From: Chitinophaga terrae (ex Kim and Jung 2007)
Lineage (GTDB): Bacteria; Bacteroidota; Bacteroidia; Chitinophagales; Chitinophagaceae
DNA: 64,000 nucleotides
NCBI RefSeq assembly: GCF_900107795.1
Contig: NZ_FNRL01000013.1
Coordinates: 119,408 to 183,407 of the forward strand
Reading direction: 5' to 3'
In this document: positions 47,201 to 54,723 of the stretch, in pieces
Layout of the letters: every line of letters starts with the position of its first letter
Position numbering within the stretch: position 1 is the first letter of the stretch
Notes under the pieces: model-generated
Databases searched by the model: none
What the model was told of the DNA's origin: nothing
The model's input: only the letters and a program-made list of their open reading frames with translations
Program-made: the position numbers and the translations under genes

Positions 47201-47282
47201 CGCTAACGCCAGAATGCAGGAACTGGTTATCTATCATTACCTGATGAAGCACTATACTTCCGTTGTTGCCAGGGGAGAATAA
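44250..47282 (+). CDS. full-length lantibiotic dehydratase (LanB type)
   Basis: 1010 residues. The N-terminal glutamylation region spans about residues 1-650, with the family hallmark RMCSRCTPYGLFAG at about 89-102, so Ser and Thr side chains would be activated by glutamyl-tRNA. The C-terminal elimination region starts near residue 740 with WLYIKIYCGFGWIDKLL and continues WFFIRYQDPDMHIRIRF, the thiopeptide-type (SpaB C-terminal) domain that removes glutamate to give dehydroalanine or dehydrobutyrine. Both halves are in one chain, unlike the split dehydratase of the pinensin locus of Chitinophaga. No LanC cyclase, peptidase or dedicated transporter is encoded within 5 kb either side. Confidence 0.93.
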   Translation: MKGKIQASDFYLLRIPLLPFNTIQQFHEAANHSVDSFINELRRLYTTPLLQEALFLASISLHQETLKWLNNHHDTSLKLPLALYRYLLRMCSRCTPYGLFAGCATGSVNDSPSSFSIPDSPRIRKVTRLDMGFLSALFDELLKEPDIKQKVLFYPNDSIYKIGDSARYFEYQLKPQRYFISAFARNEFIDDLLSAASEGATIQTLTKVLTSKEIAAEEAGEFIETLINNQVLVPGLAPRLSSPENLSFISFVPTLNPLKDLLKEQTVGVAHYRQIDSLLEQRFPQLKGATNIQVDAYFPDVKAHIATTTMQMLLADLEDISVLATESGHPDMKQFREQFQQRYEQQEIPLMVALDSDIGIGYGLASGGAASYTPLVDDLVMPGTVAEQSLPWNTVTQFIWEKFLQALQHQHKEITITEEDLKTLQKQPSIPLPAGFTLMGSLIANNETALDNGDFLFQLKSFSGPNALALLGRFGAGDPELAAHMRQFAKEEQSLFPDKIFAELIHLPEGRVGNVLLRSQVYEHEIHFLGKSSVENNFQIPADDLCVSVRNNRVVLRSKRLNKEVMPRLTSAHNFVRGLAVYKFLADLQQQDAVSIRWQWGALLEQPFLPRVVYKHLILERARWYLSSEKYQQLLATKTPQEAIQYWREQYQVPDMVLLTEGDNELLICFESEMACTLLTDKLSKSSVVLYELIAPNENRLLSNKQGHYCNELIIPLKNRSFTHTPTANPVVETAMQRSFPPGSEWLYIKIYCGFGWIDKLLTKALYPLVQQLKEEGMADRWFFIRYQDPDMHIRIRFHLTEPASQVGYVLQQAHSILQSYLDSGVVQRVQLDTYIRETERYDEKFMELSEQFFWIDSEAVVSLLSIPGSKQADRWLLALKGADSLLDGYTASERLALYQQLQQQFFDEHRGNDDLMLQLNRKFREHRRQIALALGNGDGQTLISDAAAILAYRTRALQQAFNGRLPEQLLPHYLHMFLNRMFTANARMQELVIYHYLMKHYTSVVARGE

Positions 47283-47370
47283 CCCGGTCATGTAAATTCA
47301 TATTTAATGAATAAAATGATTGTTATTTTTACACTCATAACAGCCTTCAATTATTTGTAAATAACGAAAT

Positions 47371-48654
47371 ATGAAAACTAAAGTAATCTTCCTGGGCCTT
47401 TCTCTGCTGGGTCTGATGTCTGAAAGCTTTGCCATAGGTAAAAGCGGGGACAGCAGCCGTCATGTGGTTGCAGACCCGGGTAACGCCGGTCTGAAATTAC
47501 CCGCCGGGTTTCATGCCCAGGCGATAGCAGAGAATCTGGGTGGGGCTCGCCACATTGCTGTTACTCGCAAGGGCGATATTTATGTAAAGATCCAGTCAGG
47601 TAAGCCTGGTAAAGCAATTGCCGTATTACATGACAGCGACGGAGACGGCAAGATGGATGATATCAAGACATTCGGAACCTATCGCGGAACGGGTATAGCC
47701 ATTAAAGACGGTTACCTGTACGCCTCCTCAGATGAAGAAGTATTCAGGTATAAACTGAACGATCAATACCAGGTACAGAACCAAGATCAACCTGAAAAGA
47801 TCATTACAGGGCTGATCAACCGGCACCAGCATGAATCCAAATCTATTGCCCTTGATAATAGCGGTAATATTTATGTAAACATCGGTGCTTACTCTAACTC
47901 CTGCCAGGAGAAAGACAGGGCGAAAGGCGCTAAAGGCATACAGGGTTGCCCGATCAGGGATTCCGCAGCCGGCATCTGGCAGTTCAGGGCCGACAAAGCT
48001 AACCAAACCTATGGCGACGGTACCCGTTATGCCAGCGGTTTACGGAATGTCGTAGGCCTGGACTGGAACACAGAAAGCAATCACTTGTTTGTAATGCAGC
48101 ATGGAAGGGATGGATTATATGATATGTTCCCCGAATATTATTCTTTGCAACAGGGGAATGAGCTGCCCGCCGAGTGCATGTATAAACTGAATAAAGGAGA
48201 TGATGCCGGCTGGCCATATATCTACTATGATGGTTTGCAAAACAAGAAAATGCTTGCCCCTGAATATGGCGGAGACGGAAAGAAAAAAGGCGGAGAAAAT
48301 GCCATAGATCCCGTTGTTGCTTTCCCTGCCCATATGGCGCCGAATGGCTTGTTGTTCTATACCGGCAACCAGTTCCCTGAGAAATATAAGAATGGCGCAT
48401 TTGTAGCCTTCCACGGTTCATGGAACCGTCAGAAAGGCCAAAAAGGTTATTTCGTTGCGTTTGTACCTTTTAAAAATGGTATGCCTAGCGGCAAATGGGA
48501 AATATTTGCCGACGGTTTTGCCGGCGTTCCGGATATCCAGTCGCCCGGCCAGGCTCAGCACCGCCCCTGCGGTTTGGCACAGGGGCCTGATGGTTCGCTC
48601 TACGTAACAGATGATGTTAAAGGAACTGTTTATAAAATTAGCTACAGTAAATAA
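47371..48654 (+). CDS. sorbosone/PQQ-dependent sugar dehydrogenase-like protein, secreted
   Basis: 427 residues with a signal peptide (about residues 1-21). Six-bladed beta-propeller of the glucose/sorbosone dehydrogenase family: DGYLYASSDEEVFRYKL, ASGLRNVVGLDWN, GDDAGWPYIYYDG, FHGSWNRQKGQKGYF and GLAQGPDGSLYVTDDVKG are the conserved blades. These enzymes oxidise aldoses or related sugars in the periplasm with PQQ and pass electrons to a cytochrome. The cytochrome c gene starts 8 bp downstream, matching that partnership. It sits 88 bp after the dehydratase gene; a functional link to the RiPP locus is possible but unproven. Confidence 0.88.
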   Translation: MKTKVIFLGLSLLGLMSESFAIGKSGDSSRHVVADPGNAGLKLPAGFHAQAIAENLGGARHIAVTRKGDIYVKIQSGKPGKAIAVLHDSDGDGKMDDIKTFGTYRGTGIAIKDGYLYASSDEEVFRYKLNDQYQVQNQDQPEKIITGLINRHQHESKSIALDNSGNIYVNIGAYSNSCQEKDRAKGAKGIQGCPIRDSAAGIWQFRADKANQTYGDGTRYASGLRNVVGLDWNTESNHLFVMQHGRDGLYDMFPEYYSLQQGNELPAECMYKLNKGDDAGWPYIYYDGLQNKKMLAPEYGGDGKKKGGENAIDPVVAFPAHMAPNGLLFYTGNQFPEKYKNGAFVAFHGSWNRQKGQKGYFVAFVPFKNGMPSGKWEIFADGFAGVPDIQSPGQAQHRPCGLAQGPDGSLYVTDDVKGTVYKISYSK

Positions 48655-48662
48655 TTACTGAT

Positions 48663-49073
48663 ATGAAAAAATGGATGATAGCAGCTGTGTTGTCGGGCCT
48701 CTGGTGCATATCCGACGCTCAGACGAAAAAGCCTGCTGCAGGCAGTTCTGCTGCCAGGGGCAAGAAAGTGTATGAGCAATATTGCCTGACCTGTCACCAG
48801 GTGGATGGCAGCGGAGTGCCGAGAATGAATCCTCCGCTGATCAAAACTTCCTACGTATTGGGAGAAAAATCAACGTTGATCCAGGTTGTATTAAAAGGAT
48901 TGGAAGCCTCTGTACCTATTGACGACGAATACTATTCCAATAACATGCCGCCTCACGATTTCCTGAAAGACCAGGAAATTGCCGATGTGCTGACTTATAT
49001 ACGCAGTAATTTTGGCAATAAAGCCAGTGCGGTAACGGCTGCGGAAGTGAAGGCGGAGCGGGCGAAGAAGTAG
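48663..49073 (+). CDS. secreted monoheme cytochrome c
   Basis: 136 residues with a signal peptide (about residues 1-20). One heme motif CLTCH is at about residue 41, the distal Met is probably in NNMPPHDFL, and the closing helix ADVLTYIRSNFGN is class I. It starts 8 bp after the sugar dehydrogenase gene and probably accepts its electrons in the periplasm. The C-terminal tail is Lys/Glu/Ala-rich. Confidence 0.92.
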   Translation: MKKWMIAAVLSGLWCISDAQTKKPAAGSSAARGKKVYEQYCLTCHQVDGSGVPRMNPPLIKTSYVLGEKSTLIQVVLKGLEASVPIDDEYYSNNMPPHDFLKDQEIADVLTYIRSNFGNKASAVTAAEVKAERAKK

Positions 49074-49088
49074 TTTTTAAGAAGATAT

Positions 49089-49141
49089 AAAGAAGCATAA
49101 GGGTTTTTGATCACCAGATCTTAAAACTCTTATGCTTCTTT
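49089..49141. terminator. bidirectional terminator
   Basis: Outer arms AAAGAAGCATAAG / CTTATGCTTCTTT (13 bp perfect) with an inner imperfect stem including GATC / GATC. It lies between the convergent cytochrome c and M15 peptidase genes. Confidence 0.85.
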
Positions 49142-49145
49142 CGTT

Positions 49146-49775
49146 TTATGGCTCGCTTACATAAGGCATTCCTTTCTCGAACAGGCTCCTGATCTGTGTT
49201 ACACTATCTGATACCGCTTTCAGCTGGTAATGCGGGTAGTCCTTGAACGAAGTCCAGTTGCCGCCCCATTGCAGGTCGGGAAAGTCTGCTAATACATCGT
49301 TGGCGATCTTTTTATATTTGGAATCCAGGGTACTGTAATGGCCGTCTTCAAACAGGCCGATATCCCATGCGATACCAAAATTGTGGTTGCTTTGCCCTCC
49401 GCGGGCATTGGTAACCTTAGGAAGTTTGCTTCCAAACCTGCCTTGCTTGTAAATCAGGTCCTGCTCCGAATAGGTCCTGGTGCCTGAAATAATCCTTACA
49501 TCATTGCCTGCACTGGTCAGTTTATCAAGAAATTGCCGTGCAAGGATCTGCGCTTTGGGGATCAACGAAAAGATATTTCCTTCGCTGCGGATGTCGAAGG
49601 TCCCGTATTCTTCGGCGATCCGGTGGCTTTCAGTTGTAAACGCTTTATCGGCGGCATCTGTAAGAGGGCCCCATTTTCCATCCATTTTGCCTGTATAGAA
49701 GCCGGTAGCTTTAAGCAGCCGCTGGTAAAACAGCACATCTGTTTTAAATAATTGGTAGCTCATGGTATAGTTCAT
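49146..49775 (-). CDS. M15-family peptidoglycan peptidase
   Basis: 209 residues, no signal peptide. The N-terminal 65 residues resemble a peptidoglycan-binding fold (RLLKATGFYTGKMDGKWGP). The C-terminal domain is VanY/CwlK-like: ISGTRTYSEQDLIYKQGR, the zinc motif SNHNFGIAWDIG with His and Asp ligands, and a C-terminal His in YPHYQL. It is probably an L-Ala-D-Glu endopeptidase or D,D-carboxypeptidase. Lack of a signal peptide is like endolysin-type members. A second ATG four codons in is possible. Confidence 0.9.
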   Translation of the reverse strand: MNYTMSYQLFKTDVLFYQRLLKATGFYTGKMDGKWGPLTDAADKAFTTESHRIAEEYGTFDIRSEGNIFSLIPKAQILARQFLDKLTSAGNDVRIISGTRTYSEQDLIYKQGRFGSKLPKVTNARGGQSNHNFGIAWDIGLFEDGHYSTLDSKYKKIANDVLADFPDLQWGGNWTSFKDYPHYQLKAVSDSVTQIRSLFEKGMPYVSEP

Positions 49776-49930
49776 TAGAGGGTAAAAGGAATCGCGGTTG
49801 TTCAGAGGGTGGGGTTAAAACTACATGTCATGTTAAATTACGTTGAATCATTGAATTTTGCAAATAATAGCCCCAGGATTATATGATTTCTAAATACTTG
49901 GGGAAAGCTTTTATAATTTCTACAAACTTC

Positions 49931-49938
49931 TAATTTTG
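49931..49938 (+). promoter_or_regulatory. -7 element upstream of the phosphatase fusion gene
   Basis: TAATTTTG matches TAnnTTTG. It lies about 50 bp before the GTG chosen as start and overlaps a TTG start alternative, which argues against that alternative. Confidence 0.5.
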
Positions 49939-49986
49939 TGCTTCTTTTCAAATCCTGCCGTGTTACGGCCCTCTAAACATCAGATT

Positions 49987-51261
49987 GTGAGCAAAAAATA
50001 TTTTATTATCGATTTCGACAGTACTTTCACACAGGTAGAGGCACTGGATGAATTAGCACGTATTTCATTACAGGACAGACCCGACAGGGAAGCTATTTAC
50101 AGGAAGATCGAGGAATATACCAACAAGGCGATGGAAGGCAAATTGTCGTTCCGTGAAAGCCTGGCAGCAAGGGTACAACTACTGGAAGCAGATAAAAGTC
50201 ATCTGAAGCTCCTGGTAAAGCACCTGAAAAAGCTGGTATCTACCTCTTTTGCGCGGAATAAGAACTTTTTCAGGCAACATGCTAACGAGGTACTGATCGT
50301 TTCCGGCGGATTCAAGGAATTTATTACCCCGGTTGTATTGCCATTTCATATCAAACCAGAAAATATCTACGCCAATACTTTTGTATTTGACAAAAACGGG
50401 AAGATAGTAGGGTATGATGATACAAACCCCTTGTCGTACGAAGGAGGTAAAGTTAAACTATTGCAAACACTGAAGCTGCCTGGCGAAATCCACGGGATTG
50501 GCGATGGATATTCTGATTTCCAGTTGAAGGAATCGGGCATGATCAAGAAATTCTACGCATTCACAGAAAACATAGAAAGAAAGTCTGTCACCGAAAAGGC
50601 GGATCACGTTACCCCGAGCCTTGACGAAATACTTTATATCAACAAGATCCCTGCGGCGATCTCCTATCCTAAGAACAGGATCGTTTGCCTGGTGGCGGGT
50701 AATGTGCCCGAAGAAACGGTGAAGTTTCTGAAAAAGGATGGATTTGCAGTTAAGCATACAGCAACCCTGGATAAATCCTCCATAACTGAAGCGGGTATCC
50801 TGCTTTTAGGAAAAGGACAAACGCTGACAACTGAACTGTTATCTGACGCACGTAAACTGAAAGTAATAGGATATAGCGCAGAAGTGAATATCCCGCTTGC
50901 CTTATCTACCGAGCGTGGTATCGCTGTATTTGCGCAAGGTAAAAAGCCCGAGTCCCTGGGTAAAAGAATTGCCAGGTTTATTAACAATGGGGATACCGTC
51001 AAATCGGAAAATTTCCCTCATATCCAGCTGCCTTCGGTAAGCGGGCACAGGTTTATACATATTCATAAAAATATGGTAGGCGTACTGGCCAAGGTGAACC
51101 AGGTTTTTGCGGCGCATGAACTGAATGTTACAGCACAGTACCTGATGACGAATGAGCAGATAGGTTATGTGATCACTGATATTTCGGGGCAATACGATAA
51201 ACAGATGCTGAAGGAAATGAAGAGCATACCGGGAACGATACAACTACGTTTCTTATACTAA
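49987..51261 (+). CDS. phosphoserine phosphatase-like HAD enzyme fused to a shortened phosphoglycerate dehydrogenase/ACT region
   Basis: About 424 residues from GTG 49987. N-terminal HAD-IB domain (about 1-215): FIIDFDST with the catalytic Asp pair (Asp9, Asp11), VSGGF with motif II Ser, and GDGYSDFQL as motif IV. The C-terminal part (about 225-424) aligns with pieces of SerA: AGILLLGKGQTLTTELLSDARKLKVIGYSAEVN and LSTERGIAVF from the catalytic domain in shortened form, then directly to HIQLPSVSGHRFIHIHKNMVG and AAQYLM-like ACT-domain sequence, ending IPGTIQLRFLY. The NAD-binding domain is missing, so dehydrogenase activity is impossible. The ACT part probably senses serine and regulates the phosphatase. 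Confidence 0.85.
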   Translation: MSKKYFIIDFDSTFTQVEALDELARISLQDRPDREAIYRKIEEYTNKAMEGKLSFRESLAARVQLLEADKSHLKLLVKHLKKLVSTSFARNKNFFRQHANEVLIVSGGFKEFITPVVLPFHIKPENIYANTFVFDKNGKIVGYDDTNPLSYEGGKVKLLQTLKLPGEIHGIGDGYSDFQLKESGMIKKFYAFTENIERKSVTEKADHVTPSLDEILYINKIPAAISYPKNRIVCLVAGNVPEETVKFLKKDGFAVKHTATLDKSSITEAGILLLGKGQTLTTELLSDARKLKVIGYSAEVNIPLALSTERGIAVFAQGKKPESLGKRIARFINNGDTVKSENFPHIQLPSVSGHRFIHIHKNMVGVLAKVNQVFAAHELNVTAQYLMTNEQIGYVITDISGQYDKQMLKEMKSIPGTIQLRFLY

Positions 51262-51300
51262 CAAAAACGCCGCCTTCACTAAGCAGAGGCGGCGTTTTTG
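51262..51300. terminator. bidirectional terminator
   Basis: Perfect 14-bp arms CAAAAACGCCGCCT / AGGCGGCGTTTTTG with an 11-nt loop, between the convergent phosphatase fusion and SGNH-like genes. Confidence 0.9.
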
Positions 51301-52239
51301 TTATAAGCCCTTTGCAGCCAATGTTTTCTTTTCTTCGAGATGTTGAATAAGGGTATCCAGTTTCATTGAAAATTTCCTGGCGCCGAACTGGTTCAGGTGG
51401 TCGCCGTCGTAGAAATCTTCCTCGGTAAATGAGCTGTCTCTAAGCAAATTATAATACTGTACATTGGGATGGTTCATCACCATCGTTTCCACTGTTTTTA
51501 AAGTAGTGTTCAGCTGGTTGGTGTCGAGATTGTTATAGTATGTTTTATAGCCTGGCGCGGTAAAGAGTATCACCGTAGCATGGTGTTTTGCTGCGATACT
51601 GATTATGCTGGAAAGGATCTCCTGGTGTTTGCTGAAAAGATGCCTGCCGGCAACGGTTTGCTTCCTGGCTGCTTCCACGCCTGAAGATGGTACGTCCTTT
51701 TTTTCGTGGAAGGGAAGAGCCCAGCCAAGACTGTTGCATTCCAGCAAATTCCTTTTCAGCGCATAGTAACGTATCAGGCGTTTGGTATTTAACTCAAGAC
51801 TTCCGCACAGCATCTCCGTATAGTCGTTAAATCTTGAAGAACTGTGAATGCCGTAGTAAATGGTATAAAACTTCACTCTCCATGATTCAGGGGCTTCTGA
51901 AAGATCCGTGAATAATGTGAAGTACGAAACAGGAACTACCAGGTATTTCAGGTTCTTAAGTTTTGAATCATATTTCTGCAATATCCTCAGGTCATAATCG
52001 ATACTCTGGCTGCTTGCAGCGGCATTGAAGCTGTTGCCATGGATAAACTCGGGGTTAATTCCCAGGTAGCTGTGAGAACTGCCCAGGAACAGGATATTAA
52101 CGCTATCGGCATGTTTATCCAGGTATTCACTTTTATAGGCGTATTCATTGGGAATACGGCGAAGCAATACCTCTGCTATCAAACCCAGCAACAGCAAAGG
52201 AAGCAGGAACAGGCCAACCTTTTTCAAAAATTGCTTCAT
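51301..52239 (-). CDS. membrane-anchored SGNH-like protein (AlgJ-like partner of MBOAT)
   Basis: 312 residues with one N-terminal membrane anchor (residues 5-25). The rest is an extracytoplasmic SGNH-hydrolase-like domain. LFLGSSHSYLGIN supplies the Ser block, NAAASSQSIDYDL the second block, and DGDHLNQFGAR near the C-terminus the Asp and His. It begins 3 bp after the MBOAT gene, the arrangement of AlgI/AlgJ-type systems in which MBOAT moves the acetyl group across the membrane and the SGNH protein places it on an exported glycan. The acceptor is unknown. Confidence 0.75.
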   Translation of the reverse strand: MKQFLKKVGLFLLPLLLLGLIAEVLLRRIPNEYAYKSEYLDKHADSVNILFLGSSHSYLGINPEFIHGNSFNAAASSQSIDYDLRILQKYDSKLKNLKYLVVPVSYFTLFTDLSEAPESWRVKFYTIYYGIHSSSRFNDYTEMLCGSLELNTKRLIRYYALKRNLLECNSLGWALPFHEKKDVPSSGVEAARKQTVAGRHLFSKHQEILSSIISIAAKHHATVILFTAPGYKTYYNNLDTNQLNTTLKTVETMVMNHPNVQYYNLLRDSSFTEEDFYDGDHLNQFGARKFSMKLDTLIQHLEEKKTLAAKGL

Positions 52240-52241
52240 AC

Positions 52242-53675
52242 CTAAAATTGGAAATAAATGAATTGTTGATCAGTGCCAACGAAGTAAAATATCGCCAGTA
52301 TCACTGCATAATAAAAACCCCATCTCACTGCTCTTGGCATGGTAATACCAACGTTGGCAATGGCATATTGTTGTTCTCTTCCCACCCATTCAATGACCAT
52401 GAAGATGGCTGTGAGAACAAGGATCTTCACAGGAAGGATTGTAGGAACAGTGAACAGCGAAGGAGTAAAGATGCCGGAGATGAAAGTCCAGGCATGCCCC
52501 ATATCTTCCGCCCTGAAAACAATCCAGCAAAGTGTGGTCAGGCTGAAGGTAAGTAACATACTGATAAGCTCCCTGAATGTCGGGAACAGCTTTCCCTGCG
52601 CTACAATCTCGAGATTTTTCCGGTTGCTGTCCGATACGATCAGCGGCATCATAAACAAGGCATTCAATCCACCCCATACAATGAATGTCCAGTTAGCGCC
52701 GTGCCAGAACCCGCTTACCAGGAAGATGATGAAGGTATTCCTGATCTTCATCCAGGTACCGCCCTTGCTGCCCCCCAAGGGGATATAAAGATAATCCCTG
52801 AACCACGATGATAAGGATATATGCCATCGCCGCCAGAATTCCGCGATATCCCTGGAGAAATATGGAAACGCAAAATTGCGGAGCAATTCTATTCCAAATA
52901 ACCTGGCTGTTCCCAGTGCAATATCTGAGTAACCGGAGAAGTCGCAATAGATCTGGAAGGTGAAAAAGACTGCTCCTAAAACCAATGTGCTGCCCGTGTG
53001 TGCGCCTGCATCATTGAAGATCATATTGGCATAGTAGGCGCAATTATCTGCAATCACTACTTTCTTGAACAATCCCCATATGATCTGCTTTAATCCGTCT
53101 ACCGCCTGCGCATAGTTGAATACCCTTTCCTTTTTGATCTGCGGCAGAAGGTGAGTGGCCCTCTCTATTGGCCCTGCTACCAGCAATGGGAAGAAGCTCA
53201 CGAACACGGAATAGGTAACGAAATTTCTCTCTGGTTGTATCTTGTTATTATAGATATCGATCACATATGATAAACCATGGAAAGTATAGAACGAGATTCC
53301 TACAGGTAATACTACATTCAGCAGAACCGGATTGGTTTTGAATCCTACCAGGTTCAATGCTTCTGCAAAGGAGGTAGAAAAAAAGTTGAAGTATTTAAAC
53401 ACGCCGAGAAATCCCAGGTTCACTACCACGCTTAGCCAAAACCAGAACCGTTTCATACCGGGTTTTGCATCAAACATCCTGATCCCGGTGAAATAATCCA
53501 GGAAAGTGGAAAATATCAAAAGAAAGAGGAACCTGTAATCCCAGCAGGCATAGAAAAAGTAACTGGCCAGCAAAAGAAGCAGGTTTTGCAGTTTGAGGCT
53601 TTTATTGGTGACGAACCAGTATAGCACAAAAACGACGGGCAGAAATATGGCAAAGTTCAGCGAGTTAAAAAGCAT
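52242..53675 (-). CDS. MBOAT-family O-acyltransferase (AlgI-like)
   Basis: About 477 residues from ATG 53675; a GTG one codon upstream is less likely. It has about ten membrane helices. MBOAT signatures: IYCDFSGYSDIALGTARLFG, FWRRWHISLSSWFRDYLYIPLGG and the catalytic His in LVSGFWHGANWTFIVWG. AlgI-like proteins pass acetyl groups to a partner that acetylates exopolysaccharide or cell-surface glycan. The partner is the adjacent SGNH-like gene. No alginate-synthesis genes are present, so the target is likely another envelope polymer. Confidence 0.94.
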   Translation of the reverse strand: MLFNSLNFAIFLPVVFVLYWFVTNKSLKLQNLLLLLASYFFYACWDYRFLFLLIFSTFLDYFTGIRMFDAKPGMKRFWFWLSVVVNLGFLGVFKYFNFFSTSFAEALNLVGFKTNPVLLNVVLPVGISFYTFHGLSYVIDIYNNKIQPERNFVTYSVFVSFFPLLVAGPIERATHLLPQIKKERVFNYAQAVDGLKQIIWGLFKKVVIADNCAYYANMIFNDAGAHTGSTLVLGAVFFTFQIYCDFSGYSDIALGTARLFGIELLRNFAFPYFSRDIAEFWRRWHISLSSWFRDYLYIPLGGSKGGTWMKIRNTFIIFLVSGFWHGANWTFIVWGGLNALFMMPLIVSDSNRKNLEIVAQGKLFPTFRELISMLLTFSLTTLCWIVFRAEDMGHAWTFISGIFTPSLFTVPTILPVKILVLTAIFMVIEWVGREQQYAIANVGITMPRAVRWGFYYAVILAIFYFVGTDQQFIYFQF

Positions 53676-53765
53676 CACTTATTTTTCAAAAAAACGACCA
53701 AAAGTAGTCAAAAACCCAGAAAGTAGCAATAATACGAATATTGCTAAGGTATAAGGCATTGAGGA

Positions 53766-54702
53766 TTATATTTTCCTTGACTGGAGGTATTGGGAGAGCC
53801 GGTGATCCAGGTTTACAGAGAAGATCTGCAGCCATTCTCCGCCCTCCGGATGTTTGACATATTGATTGAACAGCAGCGTTTTCCCGTTATGCGACCAGCT
53901 AACAGCGCCATAAGGATGCAGGTTTCCGACTAGTTTGTACGAGTGCCGGGAATGTATGTCTGTCAGGCAAATGGCATTATCTGCAAAGTATACCAGGTAT
54001 CTGCCATCAGGGCTAAAGTTAATACCTCCCTGGATATTGAAAGGCAGGCGGCTTAATTGGGTAACGGGACCGCCGTTGGGCGATACGCCGAAAATATTGA
54101 TAAAACCCGCGCACCATAATACCTACTGTTCTCCTGTCTTTTCCCAGGCGTTCCATAATGGCGTCGTTGTATGTAAAACTGACCCACTTACCATCGTGGC
54201 TCCACGAATGGGCATGGGTACCGCCTCTTAAAGCGCCTGGAGTAAAGGGAGGGTAAACATTCCGGGCGTCCATGAAGGAAAGTACATTGGGATGTGCTAT
54301 ATCTATCGATACGCCGGTTCTTCTCGTACTGCCGTAAGGCTTGATGCTGTCGGCATTCCGGATACCATGTATAAACATCACCCGGTTGGCGGCAGGGGAG
54401 AAGGTAGCGGCGCCAACTCCGGGGCCGTAGATGGTGGTAGCAGGATTTTGGTAAACAGTTTTTATTTCACCGGTACGCAGGTTAAGAATACCGATGGTAC
54501 TGGTTGTTCCAATCTTCGTATCCTCGTTGCGGGTATCGAATACTACCCATTCGTCGTTGGCGGAGATGCATTGTGTGCTGTTCAGCGTATGCCCCATTTG
54601 CCCGTTTGTCAGTTGAACAGGCGTATACAAGGGCGGCTTCTGTGCTGCAACACCATGAAAGATGATAAGCAGCGGAACTATCAGGTAGTAACGGTATCGC
54701 AT
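53766..54702 (-). pseudogene. TolB-like PD40 beta-propeller gene, frameshifted
   Basis: The first frame from the ATG at 54702 has a signal peptide (ending VAAQ) and propeller repeats such as AATFSPAANRVMFIHG and AHSWSHDGKWVSF. It runs off at a stop near 54019. The neighbouring minus-strand frame continues without interruption from about 54112 to the TAA at 53766-53768: GFINIFGVSPNGGPVTQLSR, then INFSPDGRYLVYFAD and VSWSHNGKTLLFNQY, plainly the rest of the same propeller. One base gained or two lost near the CCC at 54106-54108 explains the break. It is the last gene of the PUL operon, so function may have been lost, or this is a sequencing error. Confidence 0.8.
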
Positions 54703-54723
54703 ATCTTCTCCGGGTGTGATTTA

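Noticed and set aside
49936..49986. TTG start that adds 17 residues to the phosphatase fusion
   Set aside because: It overlaps a promoter element, and the extra residues do not resemble the family N-terminus.
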